This document shows positions 1 to 8,448 of a stretch of DNA of 64,000 nt, one piece after another. Within the stretch, counting starts at the first letter, position 1. Every line of letters starts with the position of its first letter. The notes beneath the pieces are model-generated. The model had not been told where the DNA came from. It made no database searches and was given only the letters and a program-made list of their open reading frames with translations. The stretch lies in assembly GCA_964019135.1 (NCBI GenBank), contig OZ025256.1, positions 35,250,035 to 35,314,034 of the forward strand, read 5' to 3'. The stretch is from Arenicola marina. Taxonomy: Eukaryota > Annelida > Polychaeta > Arenicolidae. The translations under genes and the position numbers were made by a program.

Positions 1-2262
1 ACTAATACGCTAACGCAGTTTATAACTAACTAATCCACTAACGTAGTTTAGAACTAACTAATCCGGTAACATAGTTTAGAACTAACTAAGCCGCTAACGT
101 AGTTCAGAAATAAATAATCGGCCAACGTAGTTCAGAAATAACTAATCCGCTAACGTAGTTTAGTACTAACTAATCTGCTAAGGTAGTTTATAACTAACTA
201 ATCCGCTAACGTAGTTTATAACTAACTAATGCGCTAATGTAGTTTAGAACTAACTAATCCGCTAACAAAGATTAGTACTAACTAATCCGCTAACATAGTT
301 TAGAACTAACTAATCCGCTCACGTAGTTTGTACTAACTGATCCGCGAACGTAGTTTAGAACTAACTAATCCGCTAACGTAGTTTAGAACTAACTAATCCG
401 ATAACGTACTTGAGTACTAACTAATCCGCTAACGTAGTTTAGTACTAGCTAATCCGCTAACGTAGTTTAGTTCCAACTAATCCGCTAACGTAGTTGAGAA
501 CTAACTAATCCGCCAACGTCGTTTAGAACTAACTAATCCGCTAACGTAGTTTAGAACTAACTAATCCACTAACATAGTTGAGTACTAACTAATCCGCTAA
601 CGTATGTTAGTGCTAGCTAATCCGCTAACGTAGTTTAAAACTAACTAATCCGCTAACGTAGTTCATAACTAACTAATCCGCTAACGTAGTTTAGTACTAA
701 CTAATCCGCTAACGTAACTTAGTACTAAACTAATCCGCTAAGGTAGTTTAGTACTAACTAATCCACCAACGTAGTTTAGTACTAGCTAATCCGCTAACGT
801 AGTTGAGTACTAACTAATCCGCTAAGGTAGTTTAGAACTAACCAATCCGCTAACGTAGTTTAGAACTAACTAATCCGCTAACGTAGTTTAGTACTAACTA
901 ATCCGCTAACGTAACTTAGTACTAAACTAATCCGCTAAGGTAGTTTAGAACTAACTAATCCACTAACGTAGTTTATTACTAGCTAATCCGCTAACGTAGT
1001 TGAGTACTAACTAATCCGCTAAGGTAGTTTAGAACTAACCAATCTGCTAACGTAGTTTATAACTAACTAATCCGGTGACATAGTTTAGTACCAACTATTC
1101 CACTAACGTAGTTTAGTACTAAACTAATCCGCTAAGGTAGTTTAGAACTAAATAATCCGTTAAAATAGTTTAGTACTAACTAATCCGCTGAAGTGGTTTA
1201 GTACTAGCTATTCCGCTAACGTAGTTTAGTATTAAAAAATCCGCTAACGTAGTTTAGAACTAACTACTCCGCCAACGTAGTTTAGAACTAACTAATCCGC
1301 TAACGTAGTTTAGAACTAGCTAACCCGCTAACGTAGTTGAGTACTAACTATTCCGGAAACGTATGCTAGTACTAACTAATCCGCTAACGTAGTTTAGAAC
1401 TAACTAATCCGGTAACATAGTTTAGAACTAACTAATCCGCTAACGTAGTTCAGAAATAAATAATCGGCCAACGTAGTTTAGAAATAACTAAACCGCTAAC
1501 GTAGTTTAGTACTAACTAATCTGCTAAGGTAGTTTATAACTAACTAATCCGCTAACGTAGTTTAGAACTAACTAATCCGCTAATGTAGTTTAGAACTAAC
1601 TAATCCGCTAACAAAGATTAGTACTAACTAATCCGTTAACATAGTTTAGAACTAACTAATCGGCTAACGTAGTTTGTACTAACTAATCCGCGAACGTAGT
1701 TTAGAACTAACTAATCCGCTAACGTAGTTTAGAACTAACTAATCCGATAACGTAGTTTATAACTAACTAATCCGCTAACGTAGTTTAGTACTAGCTAATC
1801 CGCTAACGTAGTTTAGTACTAACTAATCCGCTAACGTAGTTTAGAACTAACTAATCCGCCAACGTCGTTTAGAACGAACTAATCCGCTAACGTAGTTTAG
1901 AACTAACTAATCCACTAACCTAGGTTAGTACTAACTAATCCGCTAACGTAGTTTAGTACTAACTAATCCGCTAACGTAGTTTAGAACCAGCTAATCCGCG
2001 TACTAGCTAATCCGCTAACGTAGTTTAGTACTAACTAATCCGCTAACGTAGCTTAGTACTGAACTAATCCGCTAAGGTAGTTTAGTACTAACTAATCCAC
2101 TAACGTAGTTTAGTACTAACTAATCCGCTAATGTAGTTTAGTACTAACTAATCCGCTAACGTGGTTTAGAACTAACTAATCCGCTAACGTAGTTTAGAAA
2201 TAACTAATCCGCTAACATAGATTGCAACTAACTAATCCGCTAAACGTAGTTTATTACTAACT
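1..2262. repeat. Array 1 (left part): 28-bp AT-rich tandem satellite
   Basis: The stretch is a head-to-tail array of a 28-bp unit; a clean example is 360-387, and the core is ACTAATCCGCTAACGTAG followed by TTTAGA or TTTAGT. The consensus holds two CpG sites (cCGcta and aaCGta). Units differ by point changes (GTTTAGAAC/GTTTAGTAC/GTTTATAAC), and a few are shortened, such as 'GTAGTTTGTACTAAC' near 321-335. The array already runs at base 1, so its left end is outside the window. No frame on either strand looks coding, because TAA, TAG and their complements recur in every unit. The unit does not match any satellite family I know by name. Confidence 0.97.
60..1946. repeat. Older higher-order duplication in array 1, offset 1,346 bp
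   Basis: Rare variants recur in the same order at one fixed distance. CAGAAATAAATAATCGG occurs at 105 and 1451, CAAAGATTA at 266 and 1612, CCGATAACG at 398 and 1744, and CGCCAACGTCG at 511 and 1857; each pair is 1,346 bp apart. Roughly 60-600 is therefore homologous to 1406-1946. The two copies differ at many scattered positions, so this duplication looks older than the 919-bp one further right. The same marker series recurs at 2785 and 2946, another 1,334 bp on. Confidence 0.85.
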
Positions 2263-2390
2263 TATCTGGCCACGCATGTCATTTCTACCGTAATACCGTA
2301 CTGTAGGTAAACCCATGATATATAATGCATGGGCGAAAAAATCCTATAACTATAAAACAGGGTAATGGGTTACACGGTTACCCCTCCCCC
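2263..2390. other. Non-repetitive spacer element, copy 1, inside array 1
   Basis: The 28-bp periodicity stops at TATCTGGCC (2263) and resumes at GTGGTTTAGAAC (2391). The sequence between is not repetitive and recurs almost unchanged at 4551-4680, differing by a few substitutions and the length of the C-run. It contains two short perfect inverted repeats: CCCATG/CATGGG (arms 2312-2317 and 2328-2333, 10-base loop) and GGGTAA/TTACCC (arms 2360-2365 and 2378-2383), and then a C-rich stretch. I see no open frame of note. It may be array-flanking DNA captured inside the array by duplication, or a small non-autonomous mobile element. Confidence 0.8.
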
Positions 2391-4550
2391 GTGGTTTAGA
2401 ACTAACTAATCCGTTAACGTAGTTTATAACTAACTAATCCGCTAACGCAGTTTGGTACTAACTAATCCGCTAACGTAGTCTAGTACTAACTAATCCGCTA
2501 ACGTTGTTTAGTACTAACTAATCAGCTAAGGTAGCTTAGAACTAACTAATCCGCTAACGTAGTCTATAACTAACTAATACGGTAACATAGTTTAGTACTA
2601 ACTAACCCACTAACGTAGTTTAGTACTAACTAATCTGCTAACGTAGTTTAGAACTAACTAATCCGCTAACGTAGTTTAGAACTAATACGCTAACGCAGTT
2701 TATAACTAACTAATCCGCTAACGTAGTTTAGAACTAACTAATCCGGTAACGTAGTTTAGAACTAACTAATCCGCTAACGTAGTTCAGAAATAAATAATCG
2801 GCCAACGTAGTTTAGAAATAACTAATCCGTTAACGTAGTTTAGTACTAACTAATCTGCTAAGGTAGTTTATAACTAACTATACCGCTAACGTAGTTTATA
2901 ACTAACTAATCCGCTAATGTAGTTTAGAACTAACTAATCCGCTAACAAAGATTAGTACTAACTAATCCGCTAACATAGTTTAGAACTAACTAATCCGCTA
3001 ACGTCGTTTGTACTAACTAATCTGCGAACGTAGTTTAGAACTAACTAATCCGCTAACGTAGTTTAGAACTAGCTAACCCGCTAACGTAGTTGAGTACTAA
3101 CTATTCCGCTAACGTATGCTAGTGCTAACTAATCCGCTAACGTGGTTTAAAACTGACTAATCCGTTAACGTAGTTTATAACTAACTAATCCGCTAACGCA
3201 GTTTAGCACTAACTAATCCGCTAACGTAGTCTAGTACTAACTAATCCGCTAACGTTGTTTAGTACTAACTAATCCGCTAAGGTAGCTTAGAACTAACTAA
3301 TCCGCTAACGTAGTTTATAACTAACTAATACGGTAACATAGTTTAGTACTAACTAATCTGCTAACGTAGTTTATAACTAACTAATACGGTAACATAGTTT
3401 AGTACTAACTAACCCACTAAAGTAGTTTAGTACTAACTAATCAGCTAAGGTAGCTTAGAACTAACTAATCCGCTAACGTAGTCTATAACTAACTAATACG
3501 GTAACATAGTTTAGTACTAACTAACCCACTAACGTAGTTTAGTACTAACTAATCTGCTAACGTAGTTTAGAACTAACTAATCCGCTAACGTAGTTTAGAA
3601 CTAATACGCTAACGCAGTTTATAACTAACTAATCCGCTAACGTAGTTTAGAACTAACTAATCCGGTAACGTAGTTTAGAACTAACTAATCCGCTAACGTA
3701 GTTCAGAAATAAATAATCGGCCAACGTAGTTTAGAAATAACTAATCCGCTAACGTAGTTTAGTACTAACTAATCTGCTAAGGTAGTTTATAACTAACTAT
3801 ACCGCTAACGTAGTTTATAACTAACTAATCCGCTAATGTAGTTTAGAACTAACTAATCCGCTAACAAAGATTAGTACTAACTAATCCGCTAACATAGTTT
3901 AGAACTAACTAATCCGCTAACGTCGTTTGTACTAACTAATCTGCGAACGTAGTTTAGAACTAACTAATCCGCTAACGTAGTTTAGAACTAGCTAACCCGC
4001 TAACGTAGTTGAGTACTAACTATTCCGCTAACGTATGCTAGTGCTAACTAATCCGCTAACGTGGTTTAAAACTGACTAATCCGTTAACGTAGTTTATAAC
4101 TAACTAATCCGCTAACGCAGTTTAGCACTAACTAATCCGCTAACGTAGTCTAGTACTAACTAATCCGCTAACGTTGTTTAGTACTAACTAATCCGCTAAT
4201 GTAGCTTAGAACTAACTAATCCGCTAACGTAGTTTATAACTAACTAATACGGTAACATAGTTTAGTACTAACTAATCTGCTAACGTAGTTTATAACTAAC
4301 TAATACGGTAACATAGTTTAGTACTAACTAACCCACTAAAGTAGTTTAGTACTAACTAATCTGCTAACGTAGTTTAGAACTAACTAATCCGCTAACGTAG
4401 TTTAGTACTTACTAATCCGCTAATGTAGTTTAGTACAAACTAATCCGCTAACGTGGTTTAGAACTAACTAATCCGCTAACGTAGTTTAGAACTAACTAAT
4501 CCGCTAACATAGATTGCAACTAACTAATCCGCTAAACGTAGTTTATTACT
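2391..4550. repeat. Array 1 (right part): 28-bp satellite after the spacer
   Basis: This is the same 28-bp unit family as 1-2262. It restarts directly after spacer copy 1 with GTGGTTTAGAACTAAC and ends in the units leading into spacer copy 2. The last units before each spacer copy share an unusual variant, AACATAGATTGCAAC (2214-2228 and 4506-4520), and the insertion variant CTAAACGTAG. So the array segment next to the spacer was duplicated together with it. Offset between the two ends is 2,292 bp, falling to 2,288 bp after a 4-bp deletion in the right copy. Confidence 0.96.
2521..4358. repeat. 919-bp tandem duplication in array 1 (two copies)
   Basis: Copy A is about 2521-3439 and copy B about 3440-4358. 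Markers exactly 919 bp apart include ATCAGCTAAGG (2521/3440), ACTAATACGCTAACGC (2681/3600), CAGAAATAAATAATCGG (2785/3704), CAAAGATTA (2946/3865) and CCGTTAACG (3162/4081). Internal differences are very few (for example CTAAGG/CTAATG near 3278/4197), so this is a recent unequal-exchange event. 919 is five bases short of 33 monomers, because each copy carries shortened units such as the one at ACTAATACGC. Confidence 0.92.
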
Positions 4551-4703
4551 TATCTGGCCACGCATGTCATTTCTACCGTAATACCGTACTGTAGGTAAAC
4601 CCATGATATATAATGCATGGGCGAAAAGATCCTATAACCATAAAACAGGGTAATGGGTTACACGGTTACCCCTCCCCCCCCCACACTTCTCCTATCATTG
4701 ATC
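4551..4703. other. Spacer element, copy 2, at the right end of array 1
   Basis: This near-identical repeat of 2263-2390 ends array 1. The same two inverted repeats are kept: CCCATG/CATGGG at 4600-4605 and 4616-4621, and GGGTAA/TTACCC at 4648-4653 and 4666-4671. The C-run is longer here, with about nine uninterrupted C around 4674-4682. The nine bases TATCTGGCC that open the element (4551-4559) occur again at 4704-4712, so it is bracketed by a 9-bp direct repeat. Copy 1 has only the left one. This could be a target-site duplication of a small insertion or chance; the evidence is suggestive only. Confidence 0.7.
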
Positions 4704-5067
4704 TATCTGGCCTGCACGAGAGCGTTAGGGCATAGAGTGGACATATTATGCCGGAGACCGTGTTTGATCCCGACATGACACGCCCATGATCTACAAAGCC
4801 GGAGAGATCCAATTTGTTTATCGCCTGATTTCTGAATCATAAGACCTAACAGAAGTTGACCTTGAACTATTGGGGCGAGTGGGCAATAAAGAAGGCCGAG
4901 TCCATTATGGAAGGGTCGGAACCTTTTACGGCGGCGCATTGAAGGCGCGGGGCATGAACGGCAGATCGGCCCAGTGCGAGGCGCCCACCCGGGCGGCGAG
5001 AGAGGCCTGCGTGCATCAGGAGGAACCGCACAGCAGCGAGGACTGACCAATACAAACCGAACGGGTT
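4681..5067. other. Single-copy segment between arrays 1 and 2
   Basis: No tandem periodicity is visible. The left half is of mixed composition; the part from about 4925 to 5045 is clearly GC-rich with several CpG (CGGCGGCGC, CCCGGGCGGCGAG). I could not recognise a tRNA, rRNA or snRNA segment, and no canonical promoter motif stands out. Open frames on both strands are described separately. It may be a relic of the unique DNA that once separated the two arrays. Confidence 0.75.
4843..5046 (+). other. Weak open frame through the GC-rich unique segment, not a supported gene
   Basis: After a TAA at 4840-4842 this frame stays open for 67 codons to the TGA at 5044-5046. Its only in-frame ATG is internal (4954). 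Just upstream, CCTAACAG at 4845-4852 could be read as a splice acceptor, but it lacks a pyrimidine tract. The minus strand is open over the same bases: one ATG-initiated frame runs from 5070 down to 4867 (67 residues, hydrophobic near its start), and another frame is open across 4703-5098 with no ATG near its start. Three overlapping open frames in a GC-rich patch are what low stop-codon density alone would give, and no domain is recognisable. A decayed exon remains possible. Confidence 0.15.
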
Positions 5068-5086
5068 CATAGATTGCAAATCTATG
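5068..5086. repeat. Perfect inverted repeat at the left boundary of array 2
   Basis: CATAGATT (5068-5075), spacer GCA, and AATCTATG (5079-5086) form a perfect 8-bp-arm hairpin. Its right arm is the start of the first array 2 unit (the ATCTATG block), so the structure lies exactly across the junction. The left 12 bases, CATAGATTGCAA, also occur in the unusual array 1 units at 2216-2227 and 4508-4519. Confidence 0.8.
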
Positions 5087-7434
5087 TGCTAGGGTCACCC
5101 TCTCCGCGAATTATGTGGCGCGCTAGGGTCACCCTCTCTGTGATCTATGTGGCGCGCTAGGGTCACCCTCTCCGTGATCTATGTGGCGTGCTAGGGTCAC
5201 CCTCTCCGTGATCTATGTGGCGCGCTAGGGTGACCCTCTCTGTGATATATGTGGCGTGCAAGGGTCACCCTCTCCGTGATCTATGTGGCGCGCTAGGGTG
5301 ACCCTCTCCGTGATCTATGTGGCGTGCTAGGGTCACCCTCTCCGTGATCTATGTGACGTGCTAGGTTCACCCTCTCCGTGATCTATGTGGCGCGCTAGGG
5401 TCACCTTCTCCGTGATCTATGTGGCGCGCTAGGGTCACCCTCTCCGCGAATTATGTGGCGTGCAAGGGTCACCCTCTCGGTGATCTATGTGGCGCGCTAG
5501 GGTCGCCCTCTCCGTGATCTATGCAGGGTGCTAGGGTCACCCTCTCCGGGATCTATGTGGCGTGCTAGGGTCACCCTCTCGGTGATCTATGTGGCGTGCT
5601 AGGGTCACCCTCTCCGTGATCTATGTGGCGCGCTAGAGTCACCCTCTCCGTGATCTATGTGGCGCGCTAGGGTCACCCTCTCGGTGATCTATGTGACGCG
5701 CTAGGGTCACCCTCTCGGTGATCTATGTGGCGTGCAAGGGTCACCTTCTCGGTGATCTATGTGGCGTGCTAGGGTCACCCTCTCCGTGATCTATGTGGCG
5801 TGCAAGGGTCACCCTCTCCGTGATCTATGTGGCGCGCTAGGGTCATCCTCTCCGCGAATTATGTGGCGTGCAAGGGTCACCCTCTCGGTGATCGATGTGG
5901 CGCGCTAGGGTCGCCCTCTCCGTGATCTATGTGGCGCGCTAGGGTCACCCTCTCGGTGATCTATGTGGCGTGCAAGGGTCACCCTCTCCGTGATCTATGT
6001 GGCGCGCTAGGGTCACCCTCTCGGTGATCTATGTGGCGTGCTAGGGTCACCCTCTCCGTGATCTATGTGGCGTGCTAGGGGCACCCTCTCCGTGATCTAT
6101 GTGGCGCTCTAGGGTCACCCTCTCCGCGATCTATGTGGCGTGCTAGGGTCACTCTCTCCGTGATCTATGTTTGCGTGCTACGGTCACCCTCTACGTGATC
6201 TATGCAGCGTGCCAGGATCGCCATCTCCGTGATCTAAGCAGCGTGCTAGGGTCGCTTTCTCTGTGATCTATGTTGCGCGCTAGGGTCGCCCTCTCCGTGA
6301 TCTATGCAGCGTGCTAGGGTCGCCCTCTCCGTGATCTATGCAGCATGCCAGGGTCGCCGTCTCCGTGATCTAAGCAGCTTGCTAGGGTCGCCCTCTCCGT
6401 GATCTATGTTTCGTGCTAGGGTTGCCCTATACGTGATCTATGTGGCGTGCTAGGGTCGCCCTGGCCGTGATCTATGTGGCGTGATAGGGTCACCCTATCC
6501 GTGATCTATGTGGCGTGATAGGGTCACCCTCTCCGTGATCTATGTGGCGTGCTAGGGTCGCCCTCGCGGTGATCTATGTTTCGTGCTTGGGTCGTCCACT
6601 CCGTGATCTAAGCAGCATGCTAGAGTCGCCCTATCCGTGATCTATGCGGAGTGCTAGGATCGCCCTTTCCGTGATCTATGTTGGGTGCTAGGGCCGCCCT
6701 CTCCGTGATCTATGTGGCGCGCTAGGGTCAACCTCTCCGTGATCTATGTGGCGTGCTAGGGTCGCCCTCACCGTGATCTATGTTTCGTGCTTGGGTCGTC
6801 CACTCAGTGATCTAAGCAGCATGCTAGAGTCGCCCTATCCGTGATCTATGCGGAGTGCTAGGATCGCTTTCTCTGTGATCTATGTGGCGTGCTAGGGTCG
6901 CCCTCTCCGTGATATATGTGGTTTGCTAGGGTCACCCTCTCCGTGATCTATGTGGCGCTCTAGGGTCACCCTCTCCGCGATCTATGTAGCGTGCTAGGGT
7001 CACTCTCTCCGTGATCTATGTTTGCGTGCTACGGTCACCCTCTACGTGATCTATGCAGCGTGCCAGGATCGCCCTCTCCGTGATCTAAGCAGCGTGCTAG
7101 GGTCGCTTTCTCTGTGATCTATGTTGCGCGCTAGGGTCGCCCTCTCCGTGATCTATGCAGCGTGCTAGGGTCGCCCTCTCCGTGATCTATGCAGCATGCC
7201 AGGGTCGCCGTCTCCGTGATCTAAGCAGCTTGCTAGGGTCGCTTTCTCTGTGATCTATGTTTGCGTTCTAGGGTCGCCCTCTCCGTAATCTATGTTGCGC
7301 GCTAGGGTCGCCCTCTCTGTGATCTATGTTTGCGTGCTAGGGTCGCCCTCTCGGTGATCTATGTGGCGTGCTAGGGTCACCCTCTGGGTGATCTATGTGG
7401 CGTGCTAGGGTCGCCCTCTCCATGATCTATGCAG
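5079..7434. repeat. Array 2 (left part): 34-bp tandem satellite
   Basis: The head-to-tail 34-bp unit is exemplified by 5174-5207; its core is GTGCTAGGGTCACCCTC, preceded by GTGATCTATGTGGC. Each typical unit carries the 11-bp odd palindrome AGGGT-C-ACCCT, which includes GGTCACC, plus GATC and about two CpG. A second unit type reads GGTCGCC in place of GGTCACC. GGTCACC types dominate from 5090 to about 6170 and GGTCGCC types from about 6190 to 7430. A third family has GCAGC or TTTGCG where GTGGC normally stands. Period indels are rare, and every frame is broken by the recurrent TAG and TGA. Confidence 0.96.
6080..7241. repeat. Higher-order duplications in array 2 (offsets 851 and 204 bp)
   Basis: The variant series GGCGCTCTAGGG (6103/6954), TTTGCGTGCTACGG (6170/7021), then GCAGCGTGCCAGGATCGCC and GCAGCATGCCAGGGTCGCC recurs 851 bp apart. 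So about 6080-6390 is duplicated at about 6931-7241; 851 is 25 units plus one base. Within this span a shorter series (TTTCGTGCTTGGGTCGTCCACTC at 6579, then TTTCGTGCTTGGG at 6783, each followed by AAGCAGCATGCTAGAGTCGCC) repeats after 204 bp, exactly six units. These are ordinary unequal-exchange products. Confidence 0.85.
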
Positions 7435-7567
7435 ATTCAGATTCAATCTCATTTATTCCGTCAAAGCAAACATTTCATTTGGTACATTATAGGAAAAAAA
7501 AGAAAAAAAAGAATGCTCGACGCAGGAGACTCTGATTAAGGTAAGAACCGCTAGCATCAGAACCACC
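7432..7567 (-). mobile_element. Probable 3' end of a 5'-truncated non-LTR retrotransposon
   Basis: The 34-bp periodicity breaks after CTATGCAG and resumes at AGGGTCGCCC (7568). The insert of about 136 bp has features of a LINE 3' end when read on the minus strand: a pyrimidine tract (complement of 7493-7510, A-runs on the plus strand), an AATAAA signal (complement of 7452-7457), then a terminal stretch with a repeated TGAATC-type hexamer at 7434-7448. Six bases of the host unit (CGTGCT) are missing at the insertion point, and I see no clear target-site duplication. No coding part of reverse transcriptase is present, so the family (CR1, L2, I or other) cannot be assigned. A SINE tail is an alternative. 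Confidence 0.55.
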
Positions 7568-8021
7568 AGGGTCGCCCTTTCCGTAATATATGTGGTTTGC
7601 TAGGGTCGTTCTCTCCGTGATCTATGAGGCGTGCTAGGGTCGCCCTCTCCGTGATCTACGAGGCGTGCTAGGGTCGCCCTATCCGTGATCTAAGCAGTGT
7701 GCTAGGGTCGCCCTCTCCGTGATCTATGCAGTGTGCTAGGGTCGCCCTCTCGGTGATCTCTGAGGCGTGCTAGGGTCACCCTCTCGGTGATCTATGAGAC
7801 GTGCTAGGGTCACCCTCTCCGTGATCTATGTGGCGCGCTAGGGTCACCTTCTCGGTGATCTATGAGGCGTTCTAGAGTCACCCTCTCCGTGATCTATGTG
7901 GCGTGCTAGGGTCACCCTCTCCGTGATCTATGTGGCGTGCTAAGGTCACCCTCTCGGTGATCTATGAGGCGTGCTAGGGTCACCCTTTCCGTGATCTATG
8001 TGGCGTGCTAGGGTCGTCCAC
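7568..8021. repeat. Array 2 (right part): 34-bp satellite after the insertion
   Basis: This is the same 34-bp family, about 13 units. The first units carry GGTCGCC; from about 7770 they return to GGTCACC with the variants ATGAGGCG and CTCGGTGATC. The array ends in a unit reading GGTCGTCCACTC, similar to the variant at 6592-6603, after which unique sequence starts (CTTCATCAGC). Confidence 0.95.
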
Positions 8022-8448
8022 TCTTCATCAGCATTTGGTCTCGTTTCATTTTCTCGGACCACTTATTAGCCACGTTAAAAGACATATAACCACAACACAA
8101 CGAAAGTAGCGTTCGGAAGTATTGATGGACAGCTACGAAGAAGCGACGAGGGGCAGACATGACTGGTGGTGTCGGCGAGTGATCGCTACTTCCCGTCAAC
8201 TCTGGGACGGTGGTCGGCCGCTTGACCTGGCCCCAAGTCTGCTGTTAGGCAAAGTGCGAGCACTCAATGCCGTAAGTGAGTCTTACAATTCAGCGACAGA
8301 ACCAGAGTGCTGATATTGTATCTGGAGAAGCTCAAGTGGAGCCACTCCGCTGCGGATAGCGGTCTTGCTTAAGGCAAAAAACACCAGCGGTGTTGATAGC
8401 ACAGCACCATGTCCACAGAGTGACGCGAGGTAATACGTCACAGACAAT
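8022..8448. other. Single-copy segment between arrays 2 and 3
   Basis: No tandem period is visible. It holds a short plus-strand open frame with an internal GTAAGT (separate entry) and an overlapping minus-strand frame from an ATG at 8160 down to 8008 (50 residues), which ends inside array 2. The last bases before array 3 read GGTAAT (8429-8434), a gap, then CCCACCGGAGGACTG (8449-8463); this resembles a degenerate array 3 unit split by about 14 foreign bases and may mark the ancestral boundary. No tRNA or rRNA is recognisable. Confidence 0.75.
8125..8313 (+). other. Short ATG-initiated open frame with splice-donor-like site, unconfirmed
   Basis: An ATG at 8125 opens 62 codons, ending at TGA 8311-8313. 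The predicted peptide is of mixed, fairly ordinary composition (charged start DSYEEATRGRHDWW, then a leucine-rich stretch), with no membrane segment, signal peptide or domain I recognise. At 8272-8277 the frame contains GTAAGT, followed by GAG, a near-ideal eukaryotic 5' splice donor. If used, the coding exon would be 8125-8271 (49 codons), and any acceptor would have to lie in or beyond the satellite. A 62-codon frame in 430 bp of DNA is not rare by chance, and a minus-strand frame overlaps it. It could be a relic exon or noise. Confidence 0.18.

Noticed and set aside
2351..2370. Homing endonuclease (I-SceI-like) site suggested by ACAGGGTAAT
   Set aside because: Only the right-hand part of the 18-bp I-SceI site matches; the left half does not. 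No homing endonuclease gene or intron is present.
1..4550. Splice branch-point or telomere-like signals in array 1 (TACTAAC, CTAACTAA)
   Set aside because: TACTAAC and CTAACTAA arise in every unit by the repeat's own composition. There is no TTAGGG or other known telomere unit and no associated splice sites.
4674..4682. Poly-C tract as a functional element (i-motif or slippage site)
   Set aside because: One run of about nine C next to the spacer element is common in satellites and may be partly sequencing error; nothing else supports a role.
4845..4860. Splice acceptor upstream of the plus-strand open frame at 4843-5046
   Set aside because: CCTAACAG has the AG and a branch-like CTAAC but no pyrimidine tract, and no matching donor can be placed in the flanking array.
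4681..5067. rDNA (28S or intergenic spacer) fragment
   Set aside because: The GC-rich composition prompted the idea, but no conserved rRNA block is recognisable.
5174..8021. 34-bp units as recombinase (loxP/FRT-like) sites
   Set aside because: Length alone matches; there are no long inverted arms around an 8-bp core, only the 11-bp AGGGTCACCCT palindrome.
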